From positions 1 to 64,000 of the forward strand of contig CAWBRT010000003.1 of NCBI GenBank assembly GCA_963791145.1: a stretch of 64,000 nt of DNA, written 5' to 3'. This document shows positions 1 to 9,603 of the stretch, in pieces. A program made the position numbers and the translations under genes. Below the pieces are notes generated by a model, which saw only the letters and a list, made by a program, of their open reading frames with translations, did no database searches and was not told the DNA's origin. Positions within the stretch are counted from its first letter, which is position 1. Each line of letters starts with the position of its first letter. This stretch comes from CAWBRT01 sp963791145. Lineage in GTDB: Bacteria > Acidobacteriota > Terriglobia > Terriglobales > Acidobacteriaceae.

Positions 1-103
1 CATAACCAACAATTCCGCACACGGCACGTGCTCCAATCTTTGCGAATCAAAAACTGGAAAAGGCGACCGAGGCCCGCGGAGGCTTCGCCCTCAGGCTGGC
101 GGC

Positions 104-349
104 TCATGCCTCAAACGAGCAACGAAACTCCTCAATCACCGGATTGGTCAAAACTTCTCGCGCGATCCGCTCCACCTCGGCTTGCGCCGCCTGGCGGTCG
201 AGATTGCCGTCGAGCGTGACTTCAAAATATTTGCCCTGGCGCACATCGGCCACGCCCTTGTAGCCCATCTTGGTCAACGCGCCCTGGATGGTCTTGCCCT
301 GCGGATCGAGCACGCTCTTCTTCAGCGAAACATAGACGTAAGCTTTCAT
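104..349 (-). CDS. purS: Phosphoribosylformylglycinamidine synthase subunit PurS
   Basis: This 81-aa protein matches PurS in length and in the pattern AYVYVSLKKSVLDPQGKTIQ. PurS is the small subunit that bridges PurL and PurQ in the FGAM synthase complex of de novo purine synthesis. Other family landmarks are the GY(K)GV segment near residues 29-33 and the RxGKYFEV beta strand. In most genomes purQ follows purS. The 103 nt left downstream on this strand are too short to show it, although an ATG (reverse complement of 1-3) lies at the very edge. Identification is firm; operon membership cannot be judged here. Confidence 0.93.
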   Translation of the reverse strand: MKAYVYVSLKKSVLDPQGKTIQGALTKMGYKGVADVRQGKYFEVTLDGNLDRQAAQAEVERIAREVLTNPVIEEFRCSFEA

Positions 350-567
350 GGGTTCGTAGCTAAATTATACAGCCGCGATATAGCCCGCAGTACCCGGGGG
401 CGCCTCGTCATACTGACGCGAACCTGGAAAAGCACCTGTAATTCCAAGTATTTGCGGCCAGAAAACCTGAATACCTATGGTCAGCGGCGATTGTTGCTAT
501 CGAAGTTTTGCGTTGGCCAAGGCCGCCCCGAACGTCAAAAAAGAGGCCAGGGAATCCCGGCGGTTGC

Positions 568-1338
568 TCACAGCCCGAACAGCTCCCGCAGGCGGCGGGT
601 CTGGGCCCGGCTGACCGGAATTTCCGTATGCTTGCGATCGTCCATGCGAATCTGGTACGAGCTCTTAAACCAGGGCACAACTTCTTTGATGCGGTTAATG
701 TTCACCAGGTACGAGCGGTGCGCGCGCCAAAACAGGTTGGCGTCGAAAGAAGCCAGCAACTCCTCTAGAGTCCGGCAGTTAGACTGCCCTTCCATGGTGG
801 TGGCCACGACCGTAATGACGCCGTCCTCGATGGAGGCAAAGCATATGTCCTTCTGGTCGACCAGGAAAAGCCGGCTGTTGGCCTTCAACAGGATCTTGGC
901 GGGCTGCGGGCGCTGCGACTCCAGCATTTTCACCAGGGCGTCCAGTTTCTCGCTGGGCCCGGGAACGCCTTCCAGGTCCTTGCGCGCCTTCTCGATCGCC
1001 TGGGTGACTCGCTTCTTGTCGAAGGGCTTCAGCAGGTAGTCGAGGGCGTTGACCTCAAAGGCCTTGACGGCATACTGGTCGAAGGCGGTGGCAAAGACGA
1101 TGCGGGGCATCGGCAGCTTCTTCTCCAGCAGCTTCTTGATGACCTCGAAGCCGTCCAGCCCCGGCATCTGCACGTCGAGAAAAACCAGATCGGGAGAGTA
1201 CTCGCGGATCAGGTTCACCGCTTCCAATCCGTTCTTGCCCTGCGCCAGGACGTCGATGCCTTCGACTTCGCGCAGCAAAAAGGCGAGCTCTTCGCGCGCC
1301 AGTTGCTCGTCATCCACGATTACGACGGAAAGAGACAT
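568..1338 (-). CDS. LytTR-family response regulator transcription factor
   Basis: This 256-aa two-component response regulator has a receiver domain at about residues 4-120 with the acidic pair D9/D10, phospho-acceptor D55 in FLDVQMPG, T84 and K105 (LKPFD). A LytTR DNA-binding domain fills about residues 150-256 (the AHRSYLVNINRI region is typical). The start at 1338 is chosen because AGGAG lies 5 nt upstream; an upstream in-frame ATG would add 19 unrelated residues. No sensor kinase is adjacent, so the partner is unknown. Proteins of this type usually bind promoter repeats as dimers and control surface, competence or virulence-type functions; the target here is unknown. Confidence 0.93.
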   Translation of the reverse strand: MSLSVVIVDDEQLAREELAFLLREVEGIDVLAQGKNGLEAVNLIREYSPDLVFLDVQMPGLDGFEVIKKLLEKKLPMPRIVFATAFDQYAVKAFEVNALDYLLKPFDKKRVTQAIEKARKDLEGVPGPSEKLDALVKMLESQRPQPAKILLKANSRLFLVDQKDICFASIEDGVITVVATTMEGQSNCRTLEELLASFDANLFWRAHRSYLVNINRIKEVVPWFKSSYQIRMDDRKHTEIPVSRAQTRRLRELFGL

Positions 1339-1411
1339 CGCTGCTCCTAACCTGAAAGTATAATCCGCTTTGGCCCGGGCTGGATAACCGGGCACACTTC
1401 GGTCAGGATTC

Positions 1412-1508
1412 AGGGTTTAGGGGTTAGGGATTATTAGGGATTAGGAAGACGATTCCTGCTCATCTTGTTTCGCCGTTCCCTAACCCCTAACCCCTAAACC
1501 CTATTCCC
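1412..1508. repeat. Inverted pair of degenerate heptamer arrays (GGGNTTA type)
   Basis: Positions 1412-1446 carry G-rich units with a 7-nt period (units such as GGGTTTA and GGGATTA). Positions 1476-1508 carry the complementary C-rich units (CCCTAAC type) and end against the stop codon of the Sua5 gene. The two arms could pair into a long imperfect stem, and the G-rich arm has four G-runs that fit a G-quadruplex pattern. Confidence 0.8.
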
Positions 1509-2582
1509 TTATTTGGCAGCTTTGTGCAGCCGGTCACGGATGGCCAGCCCGAGCCCGGCCTCGGGCGGCATGGGACAAACGATGACAGTCGCCTCACATT
1601 CGTCGAGCCAGCGCAAACCTTCATAGAGACGCTGCGCAAGCGTCTCCGGCTGATCGAATGGTCCCCAGGCAAAGACCGTGCACTCAGTCGGCACCGCCCC
1701 GCCAAGCCAGCCCTGCGGTAGCATGAGTCCGACATGCGCGCCGCGGGCACGATGCCGCGCGATCGCTTGTTCCATCTCTTCCTCGTTGGTGACCAGCGCC
1801 AGGGCGGCGCGTGGGGCATAGTGACGAATACCGAGCCCGGGCGACGCCAGACTCTCCGGCGGAGCGTCGTCGCCCAACAGCGTCCCCGACAGAGGCCGCT
1901 CTTGCCTCTGACGGGGTGTAAGTTCGCGTTCGGCCAGCCGCACCGGGCCCAGAATCGCCTCGATCTGCTCGCGGGTGACGCCACCAGGACGGTAGATGAC
2001 CGGCGGATCGGCAGTGGGATCGAGCACGGTGGACTCGACGCCGACCTCGGCCGGCCCGGCATCCAGAATGGCGTCGATGCGTCCTCCGAGATCCCGTTCG
2101 ACATGCCTGACCGTCGTAGGACTGGTATGGCCGAAGCGGTTGGCGCTGGGCGCGGCTATGGGAACCCCCGCCGCATCAATCAACGCCAGGGCCACGGGGT
2201 GGGCAGGGACGCGTATGCCTACCTTGGCGAGTCCGGCGGTGCAGACGTCGGGAACGATGTCGCGCCTGGGCAGCAGCAGGGTGAGCGGGCCGGGCATGAA
2301 ACGCTCGGCCAGCTTCAGAGCCGCCGGTGGCCAGGCGATCACCAGGCTCTGGGCCATGGCAATCGAGCAGGCGTGAACGATAATGGGGTCCCAGGCCGGA
2401 CGCTGCTTAGCGGCAAAGATGCGCAGCACCGCCTCGCGGTCCAGCGCGTTGGCACCCAGTCCGTAGACGGTTTCCGTGGGAAAGGCCACCAGCCCGCCGC
2501 GGCGGATGATGGCGGCAGCCTGCTCGATAGCGGGCTGCGGGCCTTCGAGGCCCGACGCAGTGCACAGATGAAGTGTTTTCAT
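1509..2582 (-). CDS. sua5: L-threonylcarbamoyladenylate synthase (Sua5/YwlC/YrdC)
   Basis: At 357 aa this is the long Sua5 form. An N-terminal YrdC domain (about residues 8-205) makes threonylcarbamoyl-AMP from threonine, bicarbonate and ATP for the t6A37 modification of ANN-decoding tRNAs. A C-terminal Sua5 domain covers about residues 225-355. Landmarks are GGLVAFPTETVYGLGANA, KQRPAWDPIIVH and the IAAPSANRFGHTSPT segment. ATG at 2582 is preferred; a start at 2603 would add only seven residues. The stop codon abuts a heptamer repeat array. Confidence 0.93.
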   Translation of the reverse strand: MKTLHLCTASGLEGPQPAIEQAAAIIRRGGLVAFPTETVYGLGANALDREAVLRIFAAKQRPAWDPIIVHACSIAMAQSLVIAWPPAALKLAERFMPGPLTLLLPRRDIVPDVCTAGLAKVGIRVPAHPVALALIDAAGVPIAAPSANRFGHTSPTTVRHVERDLGGRIDAILDAGPAEVGVESTVLDPTADPPVIYRPGGVTREQIEAILGPVRLAERELTPRQRQERPLSGTLLGDDAPPESLASPGLGIRHYAPRAALALVTNEEEMEQAIARHRARGAHVGLMLPQGWLGGAVPTECTVFAWGPFDQPETLAQRLYEGLRWLDECEATVIVCPMPPEAGLGLAIRDRLHKAAK

Positions 2583-2705
2583 CAACCCGTCCCATCGTAG
2601 CATCCTGGAAACGGGGCTTGCCTTTTGCGGAAGACGAAGTTAGCCTGAGTTGAGAGAAACTCGCGGGTGTAAGCTCTGCGAAATCAAGCAGTCCGGAGTG
2701 GCGGC

Positions 2706-2975
2706 GTGATCAAGCTCGACATCATCAATGAGGTCGTCAACAAGACCGGAGTTACCAAGACCAAGGCGGAAACGGCGGTGGAAACCGTGTTCGAGTCCAT
2801 GAAGAAAGCGCTGGCCAACGGTGACCGCATCGAACTTCGCGGCTTCGGGGTCTTCAATGTCCGCCCGCGCAAGACCGGCATCGGACGCAATCCCAGGACA
2901 GGCGCTGAGGTCAACATCCCGCCCGGCAAGGCGGTGCGCTTCAAGCCGGGAAAGGAATTACAGTCGATCGACTGA
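2706..2975 (+). CDS. HU/IHF family DNA-binding protein
   Basis: This 89-aa histone-like protein begins at a GTG codon. It shows the HU/IHF fold: an N-terminal helical dimerisation part (KLDIINEVVNKTGVTK) followed by the beta-arm with the signature GFGVFNVRPRKTGIGRNP and the intercalating proline segment NIPPGKAVRFKPGKEL. It bends and compacts DNA as a homo- or heterodimer. The IHF-like NPRTG and PGK residues are present, but sequence alone does not separate HU from IHF. It is transcribed alone, divergently from the Sua5 gene. Confidence 0.93.
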   Translation: MIKLDIINEVVNKTGVTKTKAETAVETVFESMKKALANGDRIELRGFGVFNVRPRKTGIGRNPRTGAEVNIPPGKAVRFKPGKELQSID

Positions 2976-3172
2976 ACCGGCGGCGTGACGGGCTTTGCCG
3001 GCTCAGCTCGGAGTGCCGATTTACCGGGCGCTGGGCGGGAGTTCCTGCCGGCGCTGCAGCGGCTTGGTAACGGTTCTAAGAACCTGTATACGCATCCAAT
3101 CTGAAAATCCGCTGCGCGTAGTTTTGCAGCATATCTTGTGTGTCGCCGGCGTTGAGAAGAACCGGGTTCCTG

Positions 3173-4192
3173 ATGTCGGAAACCGATCCCATTGTTCCCA
3201 CTCCCGAGATCACCTGGCCGGTTGAGGTCGTCTACGCCAGACGGCCGAAGCCTCGCTACTGGCTGCACCTGCTGCTGTTGCTCGCCACATTCCTGACTAC
3301 CCTCACGGTCGGCGCGCGGCTGCAGTTCAACTTCGCGCACAACGTGCCTATCCTGAGCGAGAGCGGCGACGCCTTGCCGCTGTTCCCGGTAAGCTGGATC
3401 GTCCGCCAGCCCTCACACCTTCTGCTCGGCCTGCCTTTCTCGCTGGCGCTCATGGGAATTCTGCTGGCGCACGAAATGGGACACTACCTCTACTGCCGGC
3501 GCTACGGCGTCTACGCCACGCTTCCCTTCTTTATCCCCGCACCCACGCTGGTGGGAACGATGGGGGCGTTCATTCGCATCCGCTCGCGCATACGCTCGCG
3601 CGACGCGCTGTTCGATATCGGCATCGCCGGCCCGATCGCCGGCTTCACCCTGGCGCTGCCGCTGATGTTCGTGGGCCTGATGCTCTCGCGCGCAGGCGCC
3701 GCCACCCCGGACCAGGATATACAGTTCGGCTTTCCGCTGGTCTTCCACCTTGGGCGCTACCTGACAGGCGCGTGGTCAGGAAGCTCGCTGCCTCCGCTGG
3801 GCCAGCTCTCGCTGCATCCCATCGCCATTGCCGCCTGGGTCGGAATGTTCGCGACCTCGCTGAACCTGCTGCCCGGAGGCCAGCTCGACGGCGGACACCT
3901 GGTGTTTGCCTTCAGCCCCGGTGGCCACAAGCTCGTTTCCCGGCTGGCCATTGCCGCGCTGGTTCCGCTCGGAGTGTTTTGCTGGATCGGGTGGTTCGTG
4001 TGGGCGCTGCTGCTGTTCCTGAGCGGCTTGCGCCATCCCGCCGTGCCGCTATGGCCGGAGCTGAGCGGCTCCCGCCGCGCCCTGTCGCTGGTGGCCGCGC
4101 TTCTGCTGGTTCTCACCATGATTCCCGCGCCGTTCCACGGAGTTTCCGGCCGCGAGGTGGTGCAGGAGATCAGAGACGCGATACGGCGGTAG
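3173..4192 (+). CDS. Site-2 protease family membrane metalloprotease (M50)
   Basis: This 339-aa polytopic membrane protein carries the M50 intramembrane protease motifs: HEMGH at residues 100-104 in a transmembrane helix and the second zinc ligand in NLLPGGQLDGGH (D239). Hydrophobic segments occur near residues 30-50, 85-105, 148-172, 215-232, 255-280 and 302-322. Homologues without a PDZ domain are common in Acidobacteriota and plants (EGY-like) and cleave membrane-bound anti-sigma factors or other transmembrane substrates; the substrate here is unknown. ATG at 3173 is preferred over an in-frame GTG at 3140. The gene stands alone and converges on priA. Confidence 0.88.
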   Translation: MSETDPIVPTPEITWPVEVVYARRPKPRYWLHLLLLLATFLTTLTVGARLQFNFAHNVPILSESGDALPLFPVSWIVRQPSHLLLGLPFSLALMGILLAHEMGHYLYCRRYGVYATLPFFIPAPTLVGTMGAFIRIRSRIRSRDALFDIGIAGPIAGFTLALPLMFVGLMLSRAGAATPDQDIQFGFPLVFHLGRYLTGAWSGSSLPPLGQLSLHPIAIAAWVGMFATSLNLLPGGQLDGGHLVFAFSPGGHKLVSRLAIAALVPLGVFCWIGWFVWALLLFLSGLRHPAVPLWPELSGSRRALSLVAALLLVLTMIPAPFHGVSGREVVQEIRDAIRR

Positions 4193-4193
4193 C

Positions 4194-4216
4194 AGTTTCT
4201 CGTTTCACGTTTCACG
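4194..4216. repeat. Short heptamer array (GTTTCAC)
   Basis: Three 7-nt units (GTTTCTC, GTTTCAC, GTTTCAC) lie between the convergent M50 and priA genes and overlap the priA stop codon. Confidence 0.65.
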
Positions 4217-6758
4217 CGAAAATCACAGCAGCGAGATGGCGTCCACGTCCACCACGATGTTGCGTGCGTGGCACGCGCTCCTGTTCCGCATGACGCAGCA
4301 TGGCGGCCAATAGCGAGTGCAGGCGCTCGCGGCTGGGCGATTTCAGCAGAAAGTGATAACGGTAATCGCGCTTGAGGCGCACGATGGGCGCGGCCGCCGG
4401 TCCCATCACGCGCACGCCTTCATGCCGCGCGTTTTGAAACCAGTTGCCCAGCACGCCCGAATAGCGCAGCGCCTCCTCCTGGCGGTCGCTGCGGACGAGC
4501 ACGTTGGCGACGGAGGTGAACGGCGGGTAATGCATCCAGCTGCGAAACTGCAGCTCTTTCTGGTAGAAGCCTTCGAAGTCATGATGGGCGGCGAACTGCA
4601 CGGCGTAGTGCTCGGGAAAATAAGTTTGCAGGACGACTTTTCCCGGCGCATCGCCGCGCCCGGCGCGTCCGGCGACCTGGGTCAGCAACTGGAAGGTGCG
4701 CTCGGCGGCGCGGAAGTCGGGCAGGCTCAAGGCGGTGTCGGCGCCGACCACGCCCACCAGCGTCACGCCGTGAATGTCGTGTCCCTTGGCGATCATCTGC
4801 GTGCCCACCAGCAGGTCGAGTTCGCCGGCGTCGAAGGCGCTCAGAATGCGCTCGAAATCCTGGTGGCCGCGCACGGTGTCGCGATCCATGCGGCCGATGC
4901 GCGCCGTCGGGAAAAGCCGCGTGCAGCATGTCTTCCAGCTTCTCCGAGCCGGTGCCGAGAAACTGCACATAGTCGCTGCCGCACTTGGGACAGAGCTTCG
5001 GGATGGGCTGCTGATAGCCGCAGTAGTGGCACATCAGCCGGTGCTCGCGCTTGTGATGGGTGAGCGCCACGGCGCAGTCGCGGCACTGGATGGTGTCGCC
5101 GCAGGCGCGGCACATGACGAAGGCCGAGTAGCCGCGCCGGTTCAGCAGGATCATGGCCTGCTCGCCCGCTCCAGCCGCGCCGTAACCTCCTCGATCAGCC
5201 GGCGCGAGAGCAGCTGCTCCTTGCCGGTGGCCTGGAACTCCTGCCGCATGTCGATCAGCTCGACCTCCGGCAGCGGGCGATCCTGCACGCGGTCCGGCAA
5301 ACGCCAAAGCGAGTACTTGCCCGAGCCGGCGTTATGAAACGACTCCAGCGACGGCGTGGCCGAGCCGAAGACCACGGTCGCTCCCAGCGCCTTGGCGCGC
5401 ACGGCGGCAACGTCGCGGGCGTGGTAGCGCGGAGTTTCATCCTGCTTGTAAGAGTGGTCCTGCTCTTCGTCGACGATGATGAGCGCCAGCTCCTCTACCG
5501 GAGCAAAGACCGCCGAGCGCGTGCCCACCGCGATGCGCGCCTCGCCGCGGCGCAGGCGATGCCATTGCTCCGCCCGCTCGTCGTCGGAGAGCGAAGAGTG
5601 CAGGATGGCCACCTCGTCGCCGAAGACGCCGTACAGGTCGGCGGCCACCGCCGGCGTCAGCCCGATCTCGGGCACCAGCAGAATGGCGCCACGACCGGAC
5701 TCGAGCGTCCGCTTCATGGCTGCCAGATACACCGCCGTTTTGCCCGATCCGGTGACGCCGTGAACGAGCATCGCCTGGAAGCGGCGCGCCGCCACGCTCT
5801 GATGAATGGCATCGAGCGCCTGCTGTTGCGCGGGGGTAAAGAGAAATTCCAGGGTGTGCGCGGCTTCATCGCCGGCTGCTCACGCTGCGCGGCCTCTTCC
5901 ACGATCTCCACCAGCCCGCGCCGTACCAGGGTGGCGAGCGTGGTCTTAGGCACCGTAAGCTGGCGCAATTCGTCGAGCGCGATGCGCCCGCCAGCGCACT
6001 CCAGGTGCGCGAGGATTTTGCGTTGGTTTTCGTTGAGCTTGGCGGGCGCGGTCTCGGCCGGCGCTGGCTTGAGTACGGCGACCTTCACCTTGCGGGTGGC
6101 GTCGCGGGCGGAAGAAAGGTCTTCGCGCACGATCCATTTCTTGCTGACCAGACTGCGCAGCGTCTCTCGCGTGGCGCCCGTCGCGGCGCGTAGAGTCGGC
6201 TCGCGCACCAGAGTCACCGTCGGCAAGGTAATCGAGCACGGCGAGCTCCGCCAGTTGGCGGTCGGGATCGGTGCGCCGCGAGGAGCCCGCACTCGCGGCT
6301 TGATAAAGCGCCTCGGTGCCGCGCTCGGTGATGCGGTAGGCAATGACTTGCTGGAACTCAGCCGCCAGCGGCAGCATGGTGCGATAGACTTCGCCCAGCG
6401 GAGCCAGATAGTAGCCGGCGATCCAGCGGCCCAGGGCGAGCAGGCTCTCGTCGAGCACCGGCGCGCTGTCGAGCGAGGCAATTACCGACCGCAGCTTCAC
6501 CGTTTTCGCAGGCGCTTCACTGTGCAGGCGGACGACGATGCCTTGCAGCCGCTTTTCACGAAAGGGCACGATCACGCGTCCGCCGACCACGACCGCGTGC
6601 GCGTCTTCCAGCTTGTAGGTGAACAGACAGTCCAGCGGAACCGGCAGGGCGACGTCGCAGAACTCAGGAACCCCGGAAACTCGCTCGCGCCTGGATGCAT
6701 CTTCATCCTGATCCTGGCCAGCGATCCCCGGCAGCGCGGATTGGGTTGGCGAGTTCAC
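4212..6758 (-). CDS. priA: Primosomal helicase PriA, reading frame broken four times
   Basis: PriA is the 3'-5' helicase that reloads the replisome at stalled forks. The N-terminal DNA-binding domain starts at 6758 (VALPVPLDCLFTYKLED). The Walker A stretch VHGVTGSGKTAVYL is near 5750 and the DEEQ box (VDEEQDHSYKQ) near 5450. Eight zinc Cys (CRACG, CRDC, CHYCG, CPKCG) fall at about 4975-5120, and motif VI (AGRAGRG) is near 4665. These parts lie in different frames, with shifts near 6220, 5860, 5163 and 4915. One break is a one-base loss in a G run. All motifs are intact, so sequencing or assembly indels are likelier than a dead gene. It ends the yicC-gmk-rpoZ-coaBC-udg-priA chain, its usual neighbourhood. 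Confidence 0.9.
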
Positions 6759-6862
6759 CAGCAGATTCTAACGCGCTTCACGTCGGCATACCCATGCAAA
6801 CCCGCACTAACGCCAAAGGCAGGCGGGCGGCGGGCACCCGGAATTTCTTCTGTGAAGCGCTT

Positions 6863-6927
6863 GCGTAGGGGCAGCCGCCCTCGGACCTCGCCCTCGGCTG
6901 CCGCGGGCGAGGGCGCCCGCCCCTACG
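6863..6927. repeat. Large palindromic REP-like hairpin (CGTAGGGGC...GCCCCTACG)
   Basis: Arms 6864-6883 and 6908-6927 are complementary at 18 of 20 positions and enclose a GC-rich loop. The element lies between udg and priA. Its ends and the CAGCCGCCCTCGG core resemble the hairpins at 27309-27340 and 29751-29784. It may act as a transcript 3' end or RNA stabiliser. Confidence 0.75.
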
Positions 6928-6944
6928 TTCCTGCCGCCGCAGTA

Positions 6945-7776
6945 TTACTCCTGCCCCCGCGTGGGCACAGCGAGCCCCAGATAGCCCATCACCATCTGCA
7001 GGTCTTTCCAGGTCTCTTTCTTCTGGCGGGGATCGCGCAGCAGGAAGGCCGGGTGGTAGGTCACGGCCAGCTTGGTGGAGAAGGCGGGGTCGCGCTCGGG
7101 CGCACCCTTGGGCAGCGCCGGAGCGAAGTCGTAGATGCGTCCGCGCAGCTTGGCCATGGATTCGTTCATCCCCAGCAGATTGCGGGCGGCGACGGCGCCC
7201 AGGGCGACGATGATCCTGGGCCGCACGGTGGCGATCTGGCGCATGAGGAAGGGCGAGCAGGTTTCGCATTCATCGCGCTCGGGAGTGCGATTCTGCGGCG
7301 GGCGGCACTTGACCACGTTGGCGATGTAGACCTGCTCGCGGCTCAGTCCCATGGCGGAGATCATGTTGTTGAGCAGTTGCCCGGCGCGGCCGACAAAGGG
7401 CTCGCCCTGCTGGTCTTCGTCGGCTCCCGGCCCTTCGCCGACGAACATCAGCTCGGCGTGGGGATTGCCCACGCCAAAGACGATCTGCTTGCGCCCTAGC
7501 TGGTGCAGCTTGCAGCGGGTGCAGTCGCCCAGATCCTGGCGAATCAGGCGCAGCTGGGCAGCTCTATCCAAAATGGGCGCGGGGGCAGGCGACTCAGCTT
7601 CGGTTTCCAAAAGGGATTGTGCAGTGGTTTGTTTCGTCATCGGTTCCGCGGCAGCCATTTGCTTCTTCGGATACGGCGATCGGCCGCCGGTAGAAATCGT
7701 AAATGCCAAGTTCCCGATAAAAGCGAAGGCGCTCGGCGATGGCGGCGCGCTTCGTCCGCATCGAGCACCCGCTCAT
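6945..7776 (-). CDS. udg: Type 4 (Fe-S) uracil-DNA glycosylase, one frameshift
   Basis: This family 4 UDG removes uracil from DNA and holds a 4Fe-4S cluster. The body read from 7709 shows CTRCKLHQ, the uracil-pocket motif GEGPGADEDQQGEPFVGRAG, VKCRPPQNRTP followed by ECETC, and the C-terminal AVTYHPAFLLR. The start at 7776 is preferred because its ATG overlaps the coaBC stop as ATGA and opens a helical N-terminus (AERLRFYRELGIYDFYRR) typical of acidobacterial homologues. One frame change near 7680 is then needed. If that is wrong, the protein would start at the internal ATG at 7640. Confidence 0.87.
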
Positions 7777-9031
7777 TTCTTTTCCGCCTCTTGCACTCCA
7801 CGCGGCTGTGTCTTGGGAGCGGCCGCGCGGGCGGCGCGCAGCTCGACCACCGTATCCAGCACGCGCCCGGCGACTTCGAACTTGCTGCTCTCCGGGACCT
7901 CGGTCAGCCCCTGGGCGGTGATGATGGTAGCGGCATTGCGATCGGAGCTGAAGCCGACACCCGGTTTCGAGACATCATTTACCACGATGGCATCCACATG
8001 CTTGGCCGCGAGTTTGCGGCGGGCGTTCTCGATTACGTTTTCCGTCTCGGCGGCAAAGCCGATCAGGATGTGCTTCTCGAAGCGGTTGGCGCCGAGCTCG
8101 GCGAGGATATCCGCGGTGGGTTCCAGCTCCAGCGTGAGTCCCCGGCCGGCAATGCGCTTGATCTTCTGTCCGGCCGTGCTGCTCGGACGATAGTCGGCGA
8201 CCGCAGCGGCCTTGATGACCACCGTGGCATCGGGAAAGCGCAGCATCACGGCGTTGCGCATCTGCTCGGCGGTTTCCACGGGAACGAACTCGGCCACCGG
8301 AGGCGGGGTGAAGCGCCACCGGCCCGCTGACCAGGGTGACGCGCGCGCCGCGGCGCAGCGCCGCCTCGGCAATGGCAGTATCCCATCTTGCCGCTGGAGC
8401 GGTTGCCGACGAAGCGCACCGGATCGATCGGCTCCTGCGTCGGGCCGGCGGTGATCAGGATGCTTTCGCCCTTCAGGTCCTGGGAAACTCCGAGCGTCTC
8501 CAGCACGGCTTCGACGATCTGCTCGGGCTCGGCCAGGCGGCCTGCGCCGATCATGCCGCAGGCTAGATAGCCGCTGCCGGGCTCGACGATGCGGACGCCG
8601 CGGCGGCGCAGCGTTTCCAGGTTCCTCTGCGTGGCCTCGTGCGCCCACATGTTGACGTTCATGGCGGGAGCCACGATCACCGGAGCGGTGGTCGCCAGAT
8701 ACAAGGTCGAGAGGAAATCCGAAGCGGTGCCGTTGGCGAACTTGGCCAGGGTGTCCGCCGTGGCCGGGGCCACCAGCAGCGCCTCGATCGACTGCGCCAC
8801 TCCGATGTGCTCGACCGAGGAGCCCGCATTGGGTTGCGCGCCGCTCTCGCCGAACATTTCGGTAATGACGTTCTTGCCGGTGAGTGCGGCAAAGGTCAGC
8901 GGGCGCACGAATTCCTGCGCCGCGCGCGTCATTACGACCTGGACCTCGACGCCGCGGTCCTGCAGTTGACGCAGGATCTCGACCGCCTTGTAAGCGGCAA
9001 TCCCGCCCGTCACACCCAGCGCGATCTTCAT
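7773..9031 (-). CDS. coaBC: Bifunctional CoaBC (phosphopantothenoylcysteine synthetase/decarboxylase), two frameshifts
   Basis: CoaBC makes 4'-phosphopantetheine from phosphopantothenate and cysteine during coenzyme A synthesis. The N-terminal FMN decarboxylase domain starts at 9031 with KIALGVTGGIAAYKAVE, includes the conserved VEHIG histidine, and ends with the substrate loop ACGMIGAGRLAEP. The C-terminal synthetase domain has ITAGPTQEPIDPVRFVGNRS and, further on, AAVADYRP. The frame changes near 8380 and again near 8310, each consistent with one extra base inside the CoaB nucleotide-binding region. The stop overlaps the udg start (ATGA). About 326 nt separate it from rpoZ upstream. Confidence 0.92.
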
Positions 9032-9357
9032 GGCTAGCTCTCCAGTTCCACAACAGCCCTACCCTTCGCCAGAGGCGGGCGAAACGGTGGGCCACCCATC
9101 GGAGCGTTCATCTTCAGCCCAGAGAGAATGATTGAACGAAATCGGCCGCGAAACAAGCTCTATATCAAATAGATGCCGGACGCGACGAATGGAAGCAGGA
9201 CGCCGCCGAAGGCAGCCGCCCGGAGCTGTCACACGCGGCTGGTGCCCGCTCTAGAGACACGCGCAAGCGCAGTCGCAAACATCTTACGTCAGCAACCAGC
9301 AATAGCGTCCCGCGCGCCGTTTATAGAATGCCGCGCGGCCATATCTCGGAAGAGGAA
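9032..9357. other. Gap between coaBC and rpoZ
   Basis: No convincing gene was seen. The coaBC-proximal end (about 9060-9105) holds a short inverted repeat around CGCCAGAGGCGGGCG of the kind found in other gaps of this window. The region may hold a promoter for coaBC, but no clear -35/-10 pair was recognised. Confidence 0.4.
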
Positions 9358-9594
9358 CTATTCGTCGTTCTGCGTGGCCGGAGCCGCCTCGGCAGCTTCC
9401 GGCTCCGCTGCCGGCTTAGGCTCGGGAATGCTCCACTTGACTTTCTGGGCCTCGATTTCCTGCGCGGCAATGCGGCAGGGCTTGCGTGAATTGGTTTCCA
9501 CCAGCGGGCGAGCGCCGGATTGCAGCTGGCGGGCGCGGCGGGCGGCCACGAGGATGTAGCGGTAGTTGCTGTCGAAACCGTTAATAAGCTCCAT
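9358..9594 (-). CDS. rpoZ: DNA-directed RNA polymerase omega subunit
   Basis: At 78 aa this is the omega subunit, which helps fold and assemble the beta-prime subunit of RNA polymerase. The pattern YRYILVAARRARQLQSGA followed by NSRKPCRIAAQEI is the conserved omega core. The tail is Ala/Pro/Glu rich. Its place 9 nt after gmk is the usual bacterial arrangement and supports the call. Confidence 0.92.
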   Translation of the reverse strand: MELINGFDSNYRYILVAARRARQLQSGARPLVETNSRKPCRIAAQEIEAQKVKWSIPEPKPAAEPEAAEAAPATQNDE

Positions 9595-9603
9595 ACTTCT
9601 CTC

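Noticed and set aside
1..103. purQ start at the left edge
   Set aside because: An ATG on the minus strand ends at position 3, but too little sequence remains to support a gene.
1412..1508. Telomere-like TTAGGG repeat
   Set aside because: Units are degenerate heptamers between housekeeping genes and recur in several gaps. There is no chromosome end.
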